From the NCBI RefSeq assembly GCF_000739715.2, contig NZ_BBJC02000006.1:1-64000 (forward strand): a DNA stretch of 64,000 nucleotides, read 5' to 3'. The notes below the pieces were generated by a model, which ran no database searches, had not been told where the DNA came from, and saw only the letters and a list, made by a program, of their open reading frames with translations. Below are positions 52,488 through 61,897 of this stretch, piece by piece. This DNA comes from Falsirhodobacter sp. alg1. Lineage in GTDB: Bacteria > Pseudomonadota > Alphaproteobacteria > Rhodobacterales > Rhodobacteraceae. Position 1 is the first letter of the stretch, and every line of letters begins with the position of its first letter. Made by a program: the position numbers and the translations under genes.

Positions 52488-54746
52488 ATGCGTAACAACC
52501 AGAAACTGAATACGGAATGGTCCTTCAGAGACGGGTTCGATCCTGACTGGATCAAGGCCGATCTGGGCGGTGTGGCGGTTACATTGCCGCATAATGCCGT
52601 CGATTTGCCGCTGAACTATTTCGACGAAACCGCCTATCAGCACGCTTTCACCTATCAGCGGGATCTGCACTGGTGCGCGGAATGGGAGGGCGCAGAGGTC
52701 GAACTGCGGTTCGACGCCGCGATGGCCGATGCCGTAGTGTGGTGCAACGGGACCGAGGTTATCCGGCATGCCGATGGCTACACGCCCTTTACCGCGCGCC
52801 TGACGCCGCATCTGACGCGCGGCGCCAACCGGATCACCGTGCGGATCGACGGGACGGAGAACCCGCAGATCCCGCCCTTCGGCGGGCGGATCGACTATCT
52901 GACCTATGCCGGGATCTACCGCGATGTCTGGCTGCGGGTGCTGCCCAAGGCCCATATCCGCAACGTGAAGATCGAAACCCCCGAGGTTCTGGCAGCGCGG
53001 AAAACGGTCGTGCTGAACCTGTGGACCGAAGGGGCACAGGGCACGGCAACCGCGGTCATCTTCGACGCCAGCGGCACCGAGGTCGGTCGCGGCACGGCCG
53101 AGATCGCGGATGATCGTGCCAAGGTCACGATTGCGGATCTGACCGGCATCACCCTGTGGTCCTGCGACACGCCCGCGATGTATACGGCCGACATCACGCT
53201 GCAAAGCGGGGACCGGACGCTGACCCGCTTCGGGTTCCGGCAGGTGGACTGGACGCCCGAAGGCTTCAAGCTCAACGGCGAGGCGCTGAAGCTGCGCGGG
53301 CTTAACCGGCACCAGAGCTTTCCCTATTCCGGCTATGCGCAGGGCAAACGCGCACAGGAACGCGACGCCGAGATCCTGCGCTTCGATCTGGGCTGCAACA
53401 TCGCGCGCACATCGCATTATCCGCAAAGCACGTATTTTCTGGACCGCTGTGATGACATCGGGCTTCTGGTCTTTGAGGAGATTCCCGGCTGGCAGCATAT
53501 CGGCGGGGCCGCGTGGCAGGACGAATCCGTGCAGAACGTCGCCCGGATGATCGAACGGGACTGGAACCACCCCTCCATCATCATCTGGGGTGTGCGGATC
53601 AACGAAAGTTTCGACAATCGCGATTTCTACCTGCGCACCAACGCCACGGCCCGCGAACTGGACAGCACCCGCCCGACGGGGGGCGTGCGGTACATCACCG
53701 AAAGCGAACTGCTGGAGGATGTGTACACGATGAACGATTTCGTGCTGGGCGAATTCGAGATACCGGGCACCAACCGCCCCCGCACGGCGCTACGCACGCA
53801 GCCCGAGGTGACGGGCCTGCCGCACCCTGTGCCCTATCTCATCACCGAATATAACGGCCATATGTTCCCGACCAAGGCGGGCGATCCCGAGGCGCATCAG
53901 TCCGAACATGCGATCCGGCATCTGGAGGTGCTCAACGCCGCCTATGCCGATCCAAGCATCTCGGGCTGCATCGGCTGGTGCATGTACGATTACAACACGC
54001 ACAAGGATTTCGGCGCGGGCGACCGCATCTGCCACCACGGCGTCATGACGATTTTCCGCGAACCGAAATTCGCAGCCTATGCCTATTCCAGCCAGAAGCC
54101 CGCCAGCGAAGGGATCGTCATGGAACCCGTCACGGTCTGGGCGCGCGGAGAGCGCAATATCGGGGGGGTTCTGCCGCTGGTCATCCTGACGAACTGCGAC
54201 GAGGTCGAACTGGTCTTTGCCGATGTGGTCAAACGTGTGGGGCCGGATCGCGAACGCTTCGGCCACCTGCCCAATCCGCCCATCATCATCGACGACCGGC
54301 ACTTCTCGGCGGATGAGCTGGGCCACTGGGGCCAAAGCTGGCACGGCGGGCGCATCACCGGATATCTGGACGGAGAGAAGGTCGCGGAACGGATCTTCCC
54401 CGGCGACAGCACGCCAACCACATTGGAGATCGTCCCCGATGTATGGACCGCCGAGGCCGATGCAAGCGAGGATATCCGCGTGATCTTCCGCGCGCTGGAT
54501 CAGGCGGGAAACAAGATGCTGTTCCTGAACGATCCGCTGACGCTGCACGTCGAGGGTCCGGCCACTTTGATCGGGCCCGAAATGACGGTGCTGGCGGGCG
54601 GCACCTCGGGCGCGTGGCTGCGGCTGACCGGAGAGGTCGGGACCATCACGCTGACGGTCACATCGCCACGGTTCGGAAGCCACAAGATCACCCTGGATAT
54701 TACCGAGCCGGGACCGCAGGAAAATCTGGTAACCTTTGCCATCTGA
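52488..54746 (+). CDS. Beta-galactosidase (glycoside hydrolase family 2)
   Basis: 752 residues, starting two bases after the preceding stop. GH2 plan: sugar-binding domain (FDAAMADAVVWCNGTEVIRH), immunoglobulin-like domain, then the barrel with GLNRHQSFPYSGYAQGKRA, IARTSHYPQSTYFLDRCDD, the acid/base Glu in WGVRINES and the nucleophile Glu in YLITEYNGHMFP. C-terminal beta domains follow. No signal peptide, so cytoplasmic: acts on imported galactosides. GH2 also contains beta-glucuronidases, but galactose pathway context favours galactosidase. Ends the operon with a strong terminator. Confidence 0.87.
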   Translation: MRNNQKLNTEWSFRDGFDPDWIKADLGGVAVTLPHNAVDLPLNYFDETAYQHAFTYQRDLHWCAEWEGAEVELRFDAAMADAVVWCNGTEVIRHADGYTPFTARLTPHLTRGANRITVRIDGTENPQIPPFGGRIDYLTYAGIYRDVWLRVLPKAHIRNVKIETPEVLAARKTVVLNLWTEGAQGTATAVIFDASGTEVGRGTAEIADDRAKVTIADLTGITLWSCDTPAMYTADITLQSGDRTLTRFGFRQVDWTPEGFKLNGEALKLRGLNRHQSFPYSGYAQGKRAQERDAEILRFDLGCNIARTSHYPQSTYFLDRCDDIGLLVFEEIPGWQHIGGAAWQDESVQNVARMIERDWNHPSIIIWGVRINESFDNRDFYLRTNATARELDSTRPTGGVRYITESELLEDVYTMNDFVLGEFEIPGTNRPRTALRTQPEVTGLPHPVPYLITEYNGHMFPTKAGDPEAHQSEHAIRHLEVLNAAYADPSISGCIGWCMYDYNTHKDFGAGDRICHHGVMTIFREPKFAAYAYSSQKPASEGIVMEPVTVWARGERNIGGVLPLVILTNCDEVELVFADVVKRVGPDRERFGHLPNPPIIIDDRHFSADELGHWGQSWHGGRITGYLDGEKVAERIFPGDSTPTTLEIVPDVWTAEADASEDIRVIFRALDQAGNKMLFLNDPLTLHVEGPATLIGPEMTVLAGGTSGAWLRLTGEVGTITLTVTSPRFGSHKITLDITEPGPQENLVTFAI

Positions 54747-54752
54747 TTTGAA

Positions 54753-54785
54753 AAAGGGGGCGGTGCATCCTGCAACCGCCCCCTT
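54753..54785. terminator. Intrinsic terminator between beta-galactosidase and CbiM-like gene
   Basis: AAAGGGGGCGGT (54753-54764) pairs with ACCGCCCCCTTT around a short loop, flanked by A/T runs on both sides, so it can act in both directions for the convergent genes. Confidence 0.85.
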
Positions 54786-54833
54786 TCACGATAACCATCG
54801 GGGCGCGTAACCCCGTTCCGCGACCTGGCCGTA

Positions 54834-55511
54834 TCAGGCCGGGTTGTACAGCCGCTGCGTGAACAGCCCGCTTTGCCCGCTATTCCGCAGCAGCTTGGCC
54901 GCGGCCAGAATGGCCAGATCCGCAACCGGTTCGACAAGCACCACCAGAAGATAGGCGCTGCCGAAGCTTGCCACTGCGGACAGGTTTTCCGCCCCGAACC
55001 CCTGACCATAGATCGCCCAGAACGCCACCCAGGCCACAACGCCGCCCTGATAGGCGAACGACAGCTTCAGCACATCGCCATAGCTGCAGTCGACATAGGC
55101 CCTCTGTGCAGGAATGACGCGCCCTGCCAATGCGTGGATCGCGAACAGCGGGAACAACAGGGTCGTGACGTTGACAAAGTACATCGGCAGGTCGGTCGGT
55201 GAAAAGAACAGGCCCTGAACCAGAAGCCCGCCCGCCAGTCCGACCGCCGCAGGGCCTGTTCCCAACAGCAGCAGGATCGTTGTCCCAAGGATGAAATGCA
55301 CCTCGGATACGCCGACGGCGAAATGCGGAAGCACCTCAAAGAATACGAAAATGGCCGCAACAGCCAGAATGCTGCGCAGGCCGAATGACAGGATCGAATG
55401 TGACTTCAGATCCTCCGCCACGAGTTTGAGCGAGTAGCCGCCTGCCGCAGCAGCCGTACCATAGGCCAGAACCATTTTTGCGCCGTCCACGACGCCGGGT
55501 TCGATATGCAT
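54834..55511 (-). CDS. CbiM-like cobalt transporter membrane component
   Basis: 225 residues, about six membrane helices. MHIEPGVVDGAKMVLAYGTA is a variant of the CbiM start (MHIPDGFL), with the N-terminal His and acidic residue that bind cobalt; GVSEVHFILGTTILLLLGTG and LVQGLFFSPTDLPMYFVNVT match the CbiM family. A cobalamin riboswitch lies in its leader, so it is repressed when B12 is plentiful. No cbiN, cbiQ or cbiO genes are adjacent, so it may work alone or with components elsewhere. Inner membrane. Confidence 0.85.
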   Translation of the reverse strand: MHIEPGVVDGAKMVLAYGTAAAAGGYSLKLVAEDLKSHSILSFGLRSILAVAAIFVFFEVLPHFAVGVSEVHFILGTTILLLLGTGPAAVGLAGGLLVQGLFFSPTDLPMYFVNVTTLLFPLFAIHALAGRVIPAQRAYVDCSYGDVLKLSFAYQGGVVAWVAFWAIYGQGFGAENLSAVASFGSAYLLVVLVEPVADLAILAAAKLLRNSGQSGLFTQRLYNPA

Positions 55512-55571
55512 TCAAGTCTCCTTGCCGTCCGTCCTGACGGCATTTTTGCCGATACTCTCGGCGGTTGCATG

Positions 55572-55740
55572 GGCGGCAGGTCTCCTGGCTCGTGGCTCGA
55601 CACGCCCCCGGTACCTTCCCGGCACATGTGCCAGTGGTGTATTCCCGAGGTTGCTCCTCACTTACAGTTGCAGGGGCAGCCGGGGTTTCGCACCCCGTTC
55701 CCTTTTCAGCCGGACGCAATACGCACGGCCACCGCACCCC
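55572..55740 (-). ncRNA. Cobalamin riboswitch
   Basis: On the minus strand, in order: AAAAGGGAACGGGGTGCGAA, CCCTGCAACTGTAAGTGAGG, CACCACTGGCACATG, GCCGGGAAGGTACC and the B12 box AGCCAGGAGACCTGCC (55575-55590). These are the conserved core blocks of the adenosylcobalamin aptamer. It ends about 60 bases before the CbiM-like start, so it probably controls that gene by translation block or termination. Confidence 0.96.
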
Positions 55741-55781
55741 ATCTTAGGCCCGCAAATTCCGGGGCGGTCAATAGATGACGA

Positions 55782-55807
55782 AAAGGGGACGGAAAACCGC
55801 CCCCTTT
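55782..55807 (-). terminator. Intrinsic terminator of the Ugp-like operon
   Basis: Read on the minus strand, AAAGGGGGCGG pairs with CCGTCCCCTTT around a TTTT loop and is followed by TTTTCGTC. It lies about 43 bp past the stop of the phosphodiesterase, the last gene of the leftward operon. Confidence 0.85.
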
Positions 55808-55849
55808 ACCATCGGAACATGCCTGCCCGTGCCGCCTGTGCAGGTCCGG

Positions 55850-56650
55850 TTACGGGCCCGCGCAGATCCGGGCGCGGGTCATCGGACGTTCCCCCACCTC
55901 GGCGCCAAAGGCCCTGAAGCCCAGATCGTCAATCATGAGGATACGGTACACCGCATTGCCATCGGTCCACCACGGATCGGGCAGGTCGATATCGGTAATG
56001 AAGCGATGCGTGCAGGACTGGCCAGAGCTATACGGAATGCCCTCGGGGCTGGTTCCGACCATCGGCATATGGATATGGCCGAAGATGACATGGCGCACCC
56101 CTGCCGGATGGGCAGCAAGGCGTGACAGCAGTGCGCCATCGTCATGCAGGCTGATGTTGCGGAAATGGCGGATGCCGTCGTTGACGGGCGGATGGTGCAG
56201 GAACACAGTCACGGGCAGCGCGCCCGCCCCGGCCAGCGCCATCTCCAGCCAGTCAAGTCGGGGGGCATCATAAACGCCCCCGCTCATACCCTCGGCATGG
56301 GTATCCAGAAACAGCAACCGCCCGTGGTCCGTGTCCATGAAGGACTGGATATACCCGTTTCCGTCCTGCGGATGATCGGGAAACGCGGCGATGAATTCGG
56401 GGCGTCTGTCATGGTTGCCCAGCATCAGGCGCACCGGAAACGGAACCGGGGCAAGGATGTCGCGCAGCAGGGCATAGGCCTCGGCATCACCGTGGTTGCA
56501 AAGATCGCCGGTGATCACCAGCAGATCGGCATCGGAGTGGCGCGCGCAGATATCGGTGATTGCACTGCGCAGTTTCTGTTCGGGATCAATGCCGTTCGCC
56601 AGAATGCCGGACGGCATCAGATGCGTGTCGGTAAGGTGGATGATCTTCAT
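55850..56650 (-). CDS. Calcineurin-like phosphodiesterase (CpdA/GpdQ type)
   Basis: 266 residues from the ATG at 56650 with GGAGA upstream. Binuclear metallophosphoesterase: IHLTDTHLMPSG (D-x-H), ITGDLCNHGD (GD), MLGNHDRRPEF (GNHD), TVFLHHPPVNDG and VIFGHIHMPMVG (GHxH) are all present. Class III members hydrolyse cyclic nucleotides (CpdA) or glycerophosphodiesters (GpdQ). Being the last gene of a Ugp-like importer operon argues for a phosphodiester substrate that the importer brings in, but this is inference. Cytoplasmic, no signal peptide. Confidence 0.87.
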   Translation of the reverse strand: MKIIHLTDTHLMPSGILANGIDPEQKLRSAITDICARHSDADLLVITGDLCNHGDAEAYALLRDILAPVPFPVRLMLGNHDRRPEFIAAFPDHPQDGNGYIQSFMDTDHGRLLFLDTHAEGMSGGVYDAPRLDWLEMALAGAGALPVTVFLHHPPVNDGIRHFRNISLHDDGALLSRLAAHPAGVRHVIFGHIHMPMVGTSPEGIPYSSGQSCTHRFITDIDLPDPWWTDGNAVYRILMIDDLGFRAFGAEVGERPMTRARICAGP

Positions 56651-56709
56651 CGTTCTCTCCGCGCATGGCATGCGGGAAATTCACCCCCCCGCATGCCATG
56701 TCATTGGGC

Positions 56710-57993
56710 CTATTGCATCAGGGCGTTTGTCTGTTCGACCAGTTGGGCCAGCCCGTCCTCGGGCGTGATGTCCCCGCGCATCACATTGCCGATGATGTCA
56801 CGCTGTGTGCGCCAGATACGGACCGAGTCTCCGCCCGGATAGCCCGCCCATGGAAGCGAACGTTCCGCCTGTTTGGCCGCCGTGGCCACATTCGGATGCT
56901 CTGCATAATAGGGCGCAAGGTAATCCTCGCCCGTGGCGCGCAGGTTCGTGGGCAGATAGCCGGTGATCCGCACGATCGTGTTCTGGGCCTCGGGGCCGGT
57001 GACCCATTTGATGTAATCCCACGCGGCCTGCTGCTTGGCCGGATCCTGCGTCAGCATCACCGCCGAATTGCCGCCCGTCGGAACGCCGCCCTTTTCGGGG
57101 TCATCCAGCGGAAAGGTCGTGGTGGTCAGTTCGAACCGGTCACCGACCAGCCCTTCGATTGTCTGCACATGCGCGGGGGTCGTGAACAGGACACCTGTCA
57201 TGCCCGCACCGAACTGCTGGCGTGCCTGATCCCAGTCAAAGGTGGGGGCGCCGGCTTCGGCCGCCATCTGGCGGATCATGGTCAGGGCATTCAGCCCGAT
57301 CTCGTTGTCGAAGGCCACCTTGCCCGTTTCCTGATCGACCAGCGTGCCACCCTGCTGGTAGATCATGGCCTGCCACAGCCAGTCATCTGGCCATCCGGCG
57401 ATGTCATAGGACATGCCGGCGATGCTGTCGTCCATGGCGTGGATCCTTGTCGCCAGCTCGATCAGCTCGGGGAATGTTTTGGGCATATCCGCAGGATCGC
57501 CACCAGCCGCGCGAACCAGATCGGCGTTCACGAACATGATGGGCGAGGAGGCGTTGACCGGAAGGCCGTATTGCGTGCCGTCGATCCGGCCCAAAGCCGC
57601 CATGTTCGGCGAGAAGTTCTCATCCAGAAAGGCCTGCCCGCCTTCTGCCTCGATGAAGGGGGCAAGGTCCGTGATCTGGTTGCGCGGCGCCAGCGTATGC
57701 ACCAGTTCGGCGGTCAGGTTGTACCCCGAGAAATAGACATCGGGCAGGTTGTTGGTGACGGCGGCGCGCAATACCTGCTGCTGGCCCTCGTTGTACCCGG
57801 CTGCGGGCGCCAGGAAATTGATCTTAACGTCCGGATTGTTCTTCATGAACTCATCCGCCAGGGGCTGGTGGAATTTCGTGAAGCCGGGCAGGTTGTAGAG
57901 GACGTTCAACGTCACCTCTTGCGCCGCGGCCAGCCCGGGCAATGACAGGCCAACAAGGATCGTGCCTATGGCAAGGCGTCTGGTCAGGTTCAT
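56710..57993 (-). CDS. Periplasmic binding protein (UgpB-like, family 1)
   Basis: 427 residues with a signal peptide (MNLTRRLAIGTILVGLSLPG, cleaved near LAAAQE). Mature segments LAAYNEGQ-like region AAGYNEGQQQVLRAAVTNNL, DVYFSGYNLTAELVHTLAPR, YGLPVNASSPIMFVNADLVR and the C-terminal AERSLPWAGYPGGDSVRIWR are typical of the UgpB/maltose-type family. Likely binds a glycerol-3-phosphate or phosphodiester-like or sugar ligand; the Ugp comparison is based on operon layout. It precedes the phosphodiesterase and follows the two permeases. Confidence 0.86.
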   Translation of the reverse strand: MNLTRRLAIGTILVGLSLPGLAAAQEVTLNVLYNLPGFTKFHQPLADEFMKNNPDVKINFLAPAAGYNEGQQQVLRAAVTNNLPDVYFSGYNLTAELVHTLAPRNQITDLAPFIEAEGGQAFLDENFSPNMAALGRIDGTQYGLPVNASSPIMFVNADLVRAAGGDPADMPKTFPELIELATRIHAMDDSIAGMSYDIAGWPDDWLWQAMIYQQGGTLVDQETGKVAFDNEIGLNALTMIRQMAAEAGAPTFDWDQARQQFGAGMTGVLFTTPAHVQTIEGLVGDRFELTTTTFPLDDPEKGGVPTGGNSAVMLTQDPAKQQAAWDYIKWVTGPEAQNTIVRITGYLPTNLRATGEDYLAPYYAEHPNVATAAKQAERSLPWAGYPGGDSVRIWRTQRDIIGNVMRGDITPEDGLAQLVEQTNALMQ

Positions 57994-58015
57994 AACTGTC
58001 TCCGGTTAGCGGGGC

Positions 58016-58828
58016 CTATTTGACCCCGGTCATGGTGATGCCTGCGATGAAATGCCGTCGTGCCAGAACAAAGCAGACGATCATCGGGGCGGTGATCATT
58101 GTGGCCCCCGCCATCAGCGCACCGTAATTCGCGCCCGTTTCCGCATCCGAAAAAAGCAGCATACCCAGTGGCGGCGGGGCAAGCGCGGTGTCCGACACCA
58201 CGATCATCGGCCAGTACAGATCATTCCAATGCGCAACGACCGAGAAGATCGCAAAGGCCGCCAGCGATGGCAGGGAGCCGCGCAGAACCAGACCCCAGCA
58301 GATCTCCATTTCGGAAAACCCGTCCATGCGGGCCGCCTCGATGATCTCGTCAGGGTAGGAGCGGAACGATTGGCGAAACAGGAAGATGGCGAAAACCGAC
58401 AGGAAAAACGGCGCCATCTGTGCGAAATAGGTGTTCAGCAGATTTGCCTGTGCCAACCCTACGAACAGCGGCAACGCCAGGGCCTGCATCGGCACGCAAA
58501 GCGCCGCAATCACCAGCGCCATCAATATCCGGCGTCCGGGAAAGCGCAGCTTGGCAAGGGCATAGGCTGCGGGCACCGCGGTCAGAACCTGAACGAACAG
58601 GATGCCGGAACACACGATCACGCCGTTGAGCATGAAGCGGGCGATGGGCACGGAGGTGGCCGCCTGCCCGTAGTTCTCGACGCCGTTGAACCGGTCCGGA
58701 ACCGGCCACAGCGAAATATCGAAAATCTCGGCCGGGGTGCGGATCGATGTCAGGATCATCCAGTAGAACGGCAGCAGCATGACAGCAGCCCCTGCGGCCA
58801 GCAGGATATGGGGAATGAAGCGCCGCAT
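58016..58828 (-). CDS. ABC transporter permease (UgpE/CUT1 type)
   Basis: 270 residues, six membrane helices. The EAA loop IIEAARMDGFSEMEICWGLV and the C-terminal RRHFIAGITMTGVK are typical of the MalG/UgpE branch. Start ATG at 58828 overlaps the TGA of the preceding permease (TGATG). The longer open frame to 59083 upstream is only the antisense shadow of that permease. Inner membrane. Confidence 0.91.
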   Translation of the reverse strand: MRRFIPHILLAAGAAVMLLPFYWMILTSIRTPAEIFDISLWPVPDRFNGVENYGQAATSVPIARFMLNGVIVCSGILFVQVLTAVPAAYALAKLRFPGRRILMALVIAALCVPMQALALPLFVGLAQANLLNTYFAQMAPFFLSVFAIFLFRQSFRSYPDEIIEAARMDGFSEMEICWGLVLRGSLPSLAAFAIFSVVAHWNDLYWPMIVVSDTALAPPPLGMLLFSDAETGANYGALMAGATMITAPMIVCFVLARRHFIAGITMTGVK

Positions 58829-59718
58829 CAGTAATGCACCTTCCGGTCCATGCGCACCGTCTGCCCGATCGACAGGATCAAAACGATGGCCAGGAAAATC
58901 AGCGTCAGGGCCGCGGCATACCCCGTATTGGAATATTCGAACCCCTCCAGATACAGGGCATACAGCAGCGTCTCGGACCCCGATCGCCCCTTGGTCAGCA
59001 CGGCCACCGTCTCGAACACCTTGAATGCCGAGATGGAGGTGGTGACCACGACGAACAGCGTCGTCGGCCCCAACATCGGCCATGTCACCGTCAGGAAACG
59101 GTCAATGGGATTTCGGGCGCCGTCCATCCGGGCGGCCTCGTGCAGATCCTGCGGAATGGCCGTCAGCCCAGCCAGAAACAGGACCATGTTGAACCCGAGG
59201 ATCTGCCACACGCCGATCAGCGCCATCGTCGGGATCAGCAGGGCCGGATTGCCCAGAAAGGACACCGGATCGAAGCCGAACCATTTGATCGCCGCATTCA
59301 CCGGGCCAAGCGAGGGGTGCAGCAGGAATTGCCATACGGTTGCCATGGCCACCAGCGTGGCCGTTACCGGCAGGAAATAGGCAGTTTCCCAGAACCCCCG
59401 GGATGCCTTGCGGCCATGCACCAGAAGCGCGACCCCGAGGCCCAGGAACACGCCCGCAGGGATCACGATGGCCGCATAAAGCGCGGTATTCGTCAGGGAT
59501 CGCAGGAAAACCGGATCCTTGAAGGCAGCCACGAAATTCTGCAGCCCCACAAAGCGCCAGTTGAGCGCGCCAAGGCTGTAATCCGTCAGCGAGAACCCCA
59601 TCAGAACGATGACGGGAATGATGTAGATGACCGCCATCAGCAGGATCGCCGGCAGGGCAAACAACAGCCCGCGCGTAACGATCCGTGACCGTGCCGTATG
59701 TCCGATGGCGATGGTCAT
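58828..59718 (-). CDS. ABC transporter permease (UgpA/CUT1 type)
   Basis: 296 residues. Six helices; the EAA loop is LHEAARMDGARNPIDRFLTV and the stretch AVLTKGRSGSETLLYALYLE corresponds to the family's helix-five segment. Start overlaps the ATPase gene stop (ATGA). Pairs with the permease at 58016 in the inner membrane. Confidence 0.91.
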   Translation of the reverse strand: MTIAIGHTARSRIVTRGLLFALPAILLMAVIYIIPVIVLMGFSLTDYSLGALNWRFVGLQNFVAAFKDPVFLRSLTNTALYAAIVIPAGVFLGLGVALLVHGRKASRGFWETAYFLPVTATLVAMATVWQFLLHPSLGPVNAAIKWFGFDPVSFLGNPALLIPTMALIGVWQILGFNMVLFLAGLTAIPQDLHEAARMDGARNPIDRFLTVTWPMLGPTTLFVVVTTSISAFKVFETVAVLTKGRSGSETLLYALYLEGFEYSNTGYAAALTLIFLAIVLILSIGQTVRMDRKVHY

Positions 59719-60851
59719 GCGGCCACCATCCGGTGATGGCTGTGGTTGCGCCTGCGCCCGTCGGGACCGAAAACATGCGCGCTGCCCTCGGCAAAGCGCA
59801 GATGCACCTTATCCTGCGGATGGGCAGGGCGCGGGTCGGAGGCCCCCTGCCGCAGCACGATGGTCTGCCCGTCACCCGTTGCCAGCTGGCAGGTCAGATA
59901 GCGGTCGGCACCATGCGTTTCGGTCCGGATCAGGCGGGCGGGAATCCCCTCGGGGGCAAGATGGATATCCTCGGCCCGGATGCCCAGAGTGGCCGGCCCC
60001 GGTTCGGTTACCAGACCCGTCTCGATCCCCGCCACCTGCAACCGGCCCTCGGGGGACACCTCTGCCGGTAGAAGGTTGATCGTCGGAGAGCCGATGAACC
60101 GCGCCACGGCCAATGTGGCGGGCGTGCGGTACAATTCGTCCGGCGTGCCAAGCTGCTCTATCCGGCCCTCTATCATCAGGGCGATCCGGTCGGACATGGT
60201 CATCGCCTCTACCTGATCGTGGGTCACATAGATGAAGGTGGCCCCAAGACGGCGATGCAATGCGGCCAGTTCGTCGCGCATATGCGCCCGCAGTTTGGCA
60301 TCCAGGTTCGACAGCGGTTCATCCATCAGAAAGGCGGCGGGCTGGCGTACCAGGGCGCGCGCCAGGGCCACGCGCTGCCGCTGCCCGCCCGAAAGCTGCG
60401 CGGGCTTGCGATCCAGAAGATGCACGATCTGCAGCATCTCGGCCGCGTCATTCACCGCCTCGGCAATCCGGTTCCGCGCCTCTCGCGGGGCCAGCAGGCG
60501 CCCGACAAGCGGCAGGCGCGCCGGCAGCGACAGGGTCCGCATCCGCAGGGGCGTCGCGATGTTCTGCCGCACGGTCATATGCGGGTAAAGGGCGTAGGAC
60601 TGGAACACCATGGCAAGGTTCCGGTCTGACGGATCAAGCGCGGTCACATCATTCCCGCCGATGGCCACCTGCCCCCCATCCGGCATTTCCAAGCCGGCGA
60701 TGATCCGGAGCAACGTGGATTTACCGCATCCGGACATTCCGACCAGTGAAAGGAATTCCCCTTCGCGGACCTGCAGATCGATATCCGCCAACACCTGCGT
60801 CTGGCCGAAGCTTTTCCGGATACCCGAGAGATCGATAGATTTACGCGTCAT
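59715..60851 (-). CDS. ABC transporter ATP-binding protein (UgpC/MalK type)
   Basis: 378 residues from the ATG at 60851 with an AAGGAG site; the frame continues to 60899. Walker A VGMSGCGKST, Q-loop VFQSYALYPHMTV, signature LSGGQRQRVALARAL, Walker B FLMDEPLSNLDAK and His loop YVTHDQVEAMTM. A 20-residue insertion (MRTLSLPARLPLVGRLLAPR) after the Q-loop is longer than in MalK. C-terminal TOBE domain from ARFIGSPTINLLPAEV. First gene of the leftward operon: ATPase, two permeases, binding protein, phosphodiesterase. Confidence 0.93.
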   Translation of the reverse strand: MTRKSIDLSGIRKSFGQTQVLADIDLQVREGEFLSLVGMSGCGKSTLLRIIAGLEMPDGGQVAIGGNDVTALDPSDRNLAMVFQSYALYPHMTVRQNIATPLRMRTLSLPARLPLVGRLLAPREARNRIAEAVNDAAEMLQIVHLLDRKPAQLSGGQRQRVALARALVRQPAAFLMDEPLSNLDAKLRAHMRDELAALHRRLGATFIYVTHDQVEAMTMSDRIALMIEGRIEQLGTPDELYRTPATLAVARFIGSPTINLLPAEVSPEGRLQVAGIETGLVTEPGPATLGIRAEDIHLAPEGIPARLIRTETHGADRYLTCQLATGDGQTIVLRQGASDPRPAHPQDKVHLRFAEGSAHVFGPDGRRRNHSHHRMVAA

Positions 60852-61077
60852 ACACGCTCCTTTTCCGAAGCGTGTGTCAGTATTATATTTCAATAACATA
60901 ACATCTGTGCGAACCTTTTAAGACGGCAGGTGGCACCGCAGCAGGTTCTGCCCGCCATGTTCCCGCCCCAGCTGGACGCATCGCCATGGCCGCAGGCACC
61001 GGCCCCGTTGCGACGGAGGATCGACATTCTGCGCTGCCGATCTATCTGCCCCTTCATGTTTCCAAGGTGGGGTATGT

Positions 61078-61671
61078 ATGCGGGATGAGGACAAACACAG
61101 CCTGACGCAGGTGCTGGACCGGCTGGACGAGCTGACGGATCAGGACAAGGTTTCCGTCCAGCAGATCGTGGAGAAACTGGGCTCCAGCTCGTTCGCTTCG
61201 TTGATGCTGATATTCACCCTGATCTCCACATCGCCCGCCAGCGCCATTCCCGGCCTGACCGCGCTGATCGGCATCATCGTGGCTACACTGGTCCTGCAGA
61301 TGATCATCGGCAAGAAGACGGTCTGGCTGCCCGGTTTCCTGATGAAACGCCAGTTCGATGCCGCAAAGCTGCATACCGCCGTGGCGTGGCTGCGCAAACC
61401 CGTGGGCTGGGTGCAGCACATCCTGCGGCGCCGTCTGACATTCCTGCTGCACCGGCCGCTGTTTCTTGTGCCGCTGACGCTTATCCTGTGTCTGGCCCTG
61501 TTCATGCCCGCGATGGAACTTGTGCCGGCCTCCGGCTCCATCGCCTCGGCGGTGATCGCGCTGTTCGCGGCGGGGCTGCTGATGCGTGACGGGTTGCTGA
61601 TCATCCTGTCCATGGCGCTGATGTCGGCCATTCCGGTATTGATATGGCAGATCGGCTTCGGCGGGGTCTGA
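61078..61671 (+). CDS. exoD: ExoD family protein
   Basis: 197 residues. Exopolysaccharide synthesis ExoD domain: SLTQVLDRLDELTDQDKVSV at the N-terminus, ASLMLIFTLISTSPASAIPG in the first membrane segment, WLPGFLMKRQF, and FLVPLTLILCLALFMPAMEL with a further C-terminal helix (ALMSAIPVLIWQIGFGG). About four membrane segments, inner membrane. First found in Sinorhizobium exopolysaccharide mutants and alkali tolerance; the exact role is unknown. No other exopolysaccharide genes are near. The 226 bases after it contain nothing I can support. Confidence 0.88.
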   Translation: MRDEDKHSLTQVLDRLDELTDQDKVSVQQIVEKLGSSSFASLMLIFTLISTSPASAIPGLTALIGIIVATLVLQMIIGKKTVWLPGFLMKRQFDAAKLHTAVAWLRKPVGWVQHILRRRLTFLLHRPLFLVPLTLILCLALFMPAMELVPASGSIASAVIALFAAGLLMRDGLLIILSMALMSAIPVLIWQIGFGGV

Positions 61672-61897
61672 AGGGGTGATGGCGCGGCCTCGATCTCGCC
61701 GCACGGTGGTATCCCGCAGATCGAACTGAGGAATGGGGCGATCGCGGACGCGCTTGCCTTTCCGGTGATCCGGCGGAAAGTAGGAGTGGCCATATTCCGT
61801 GGCATCCTCGGGCTGAAGCCCATGGCAAAACCCGCTGCGGGCCGTTCGTCCGGCCCGCGCCAGTTTGTCATGGATAGCGCCCTATCGTTGCTATGCC

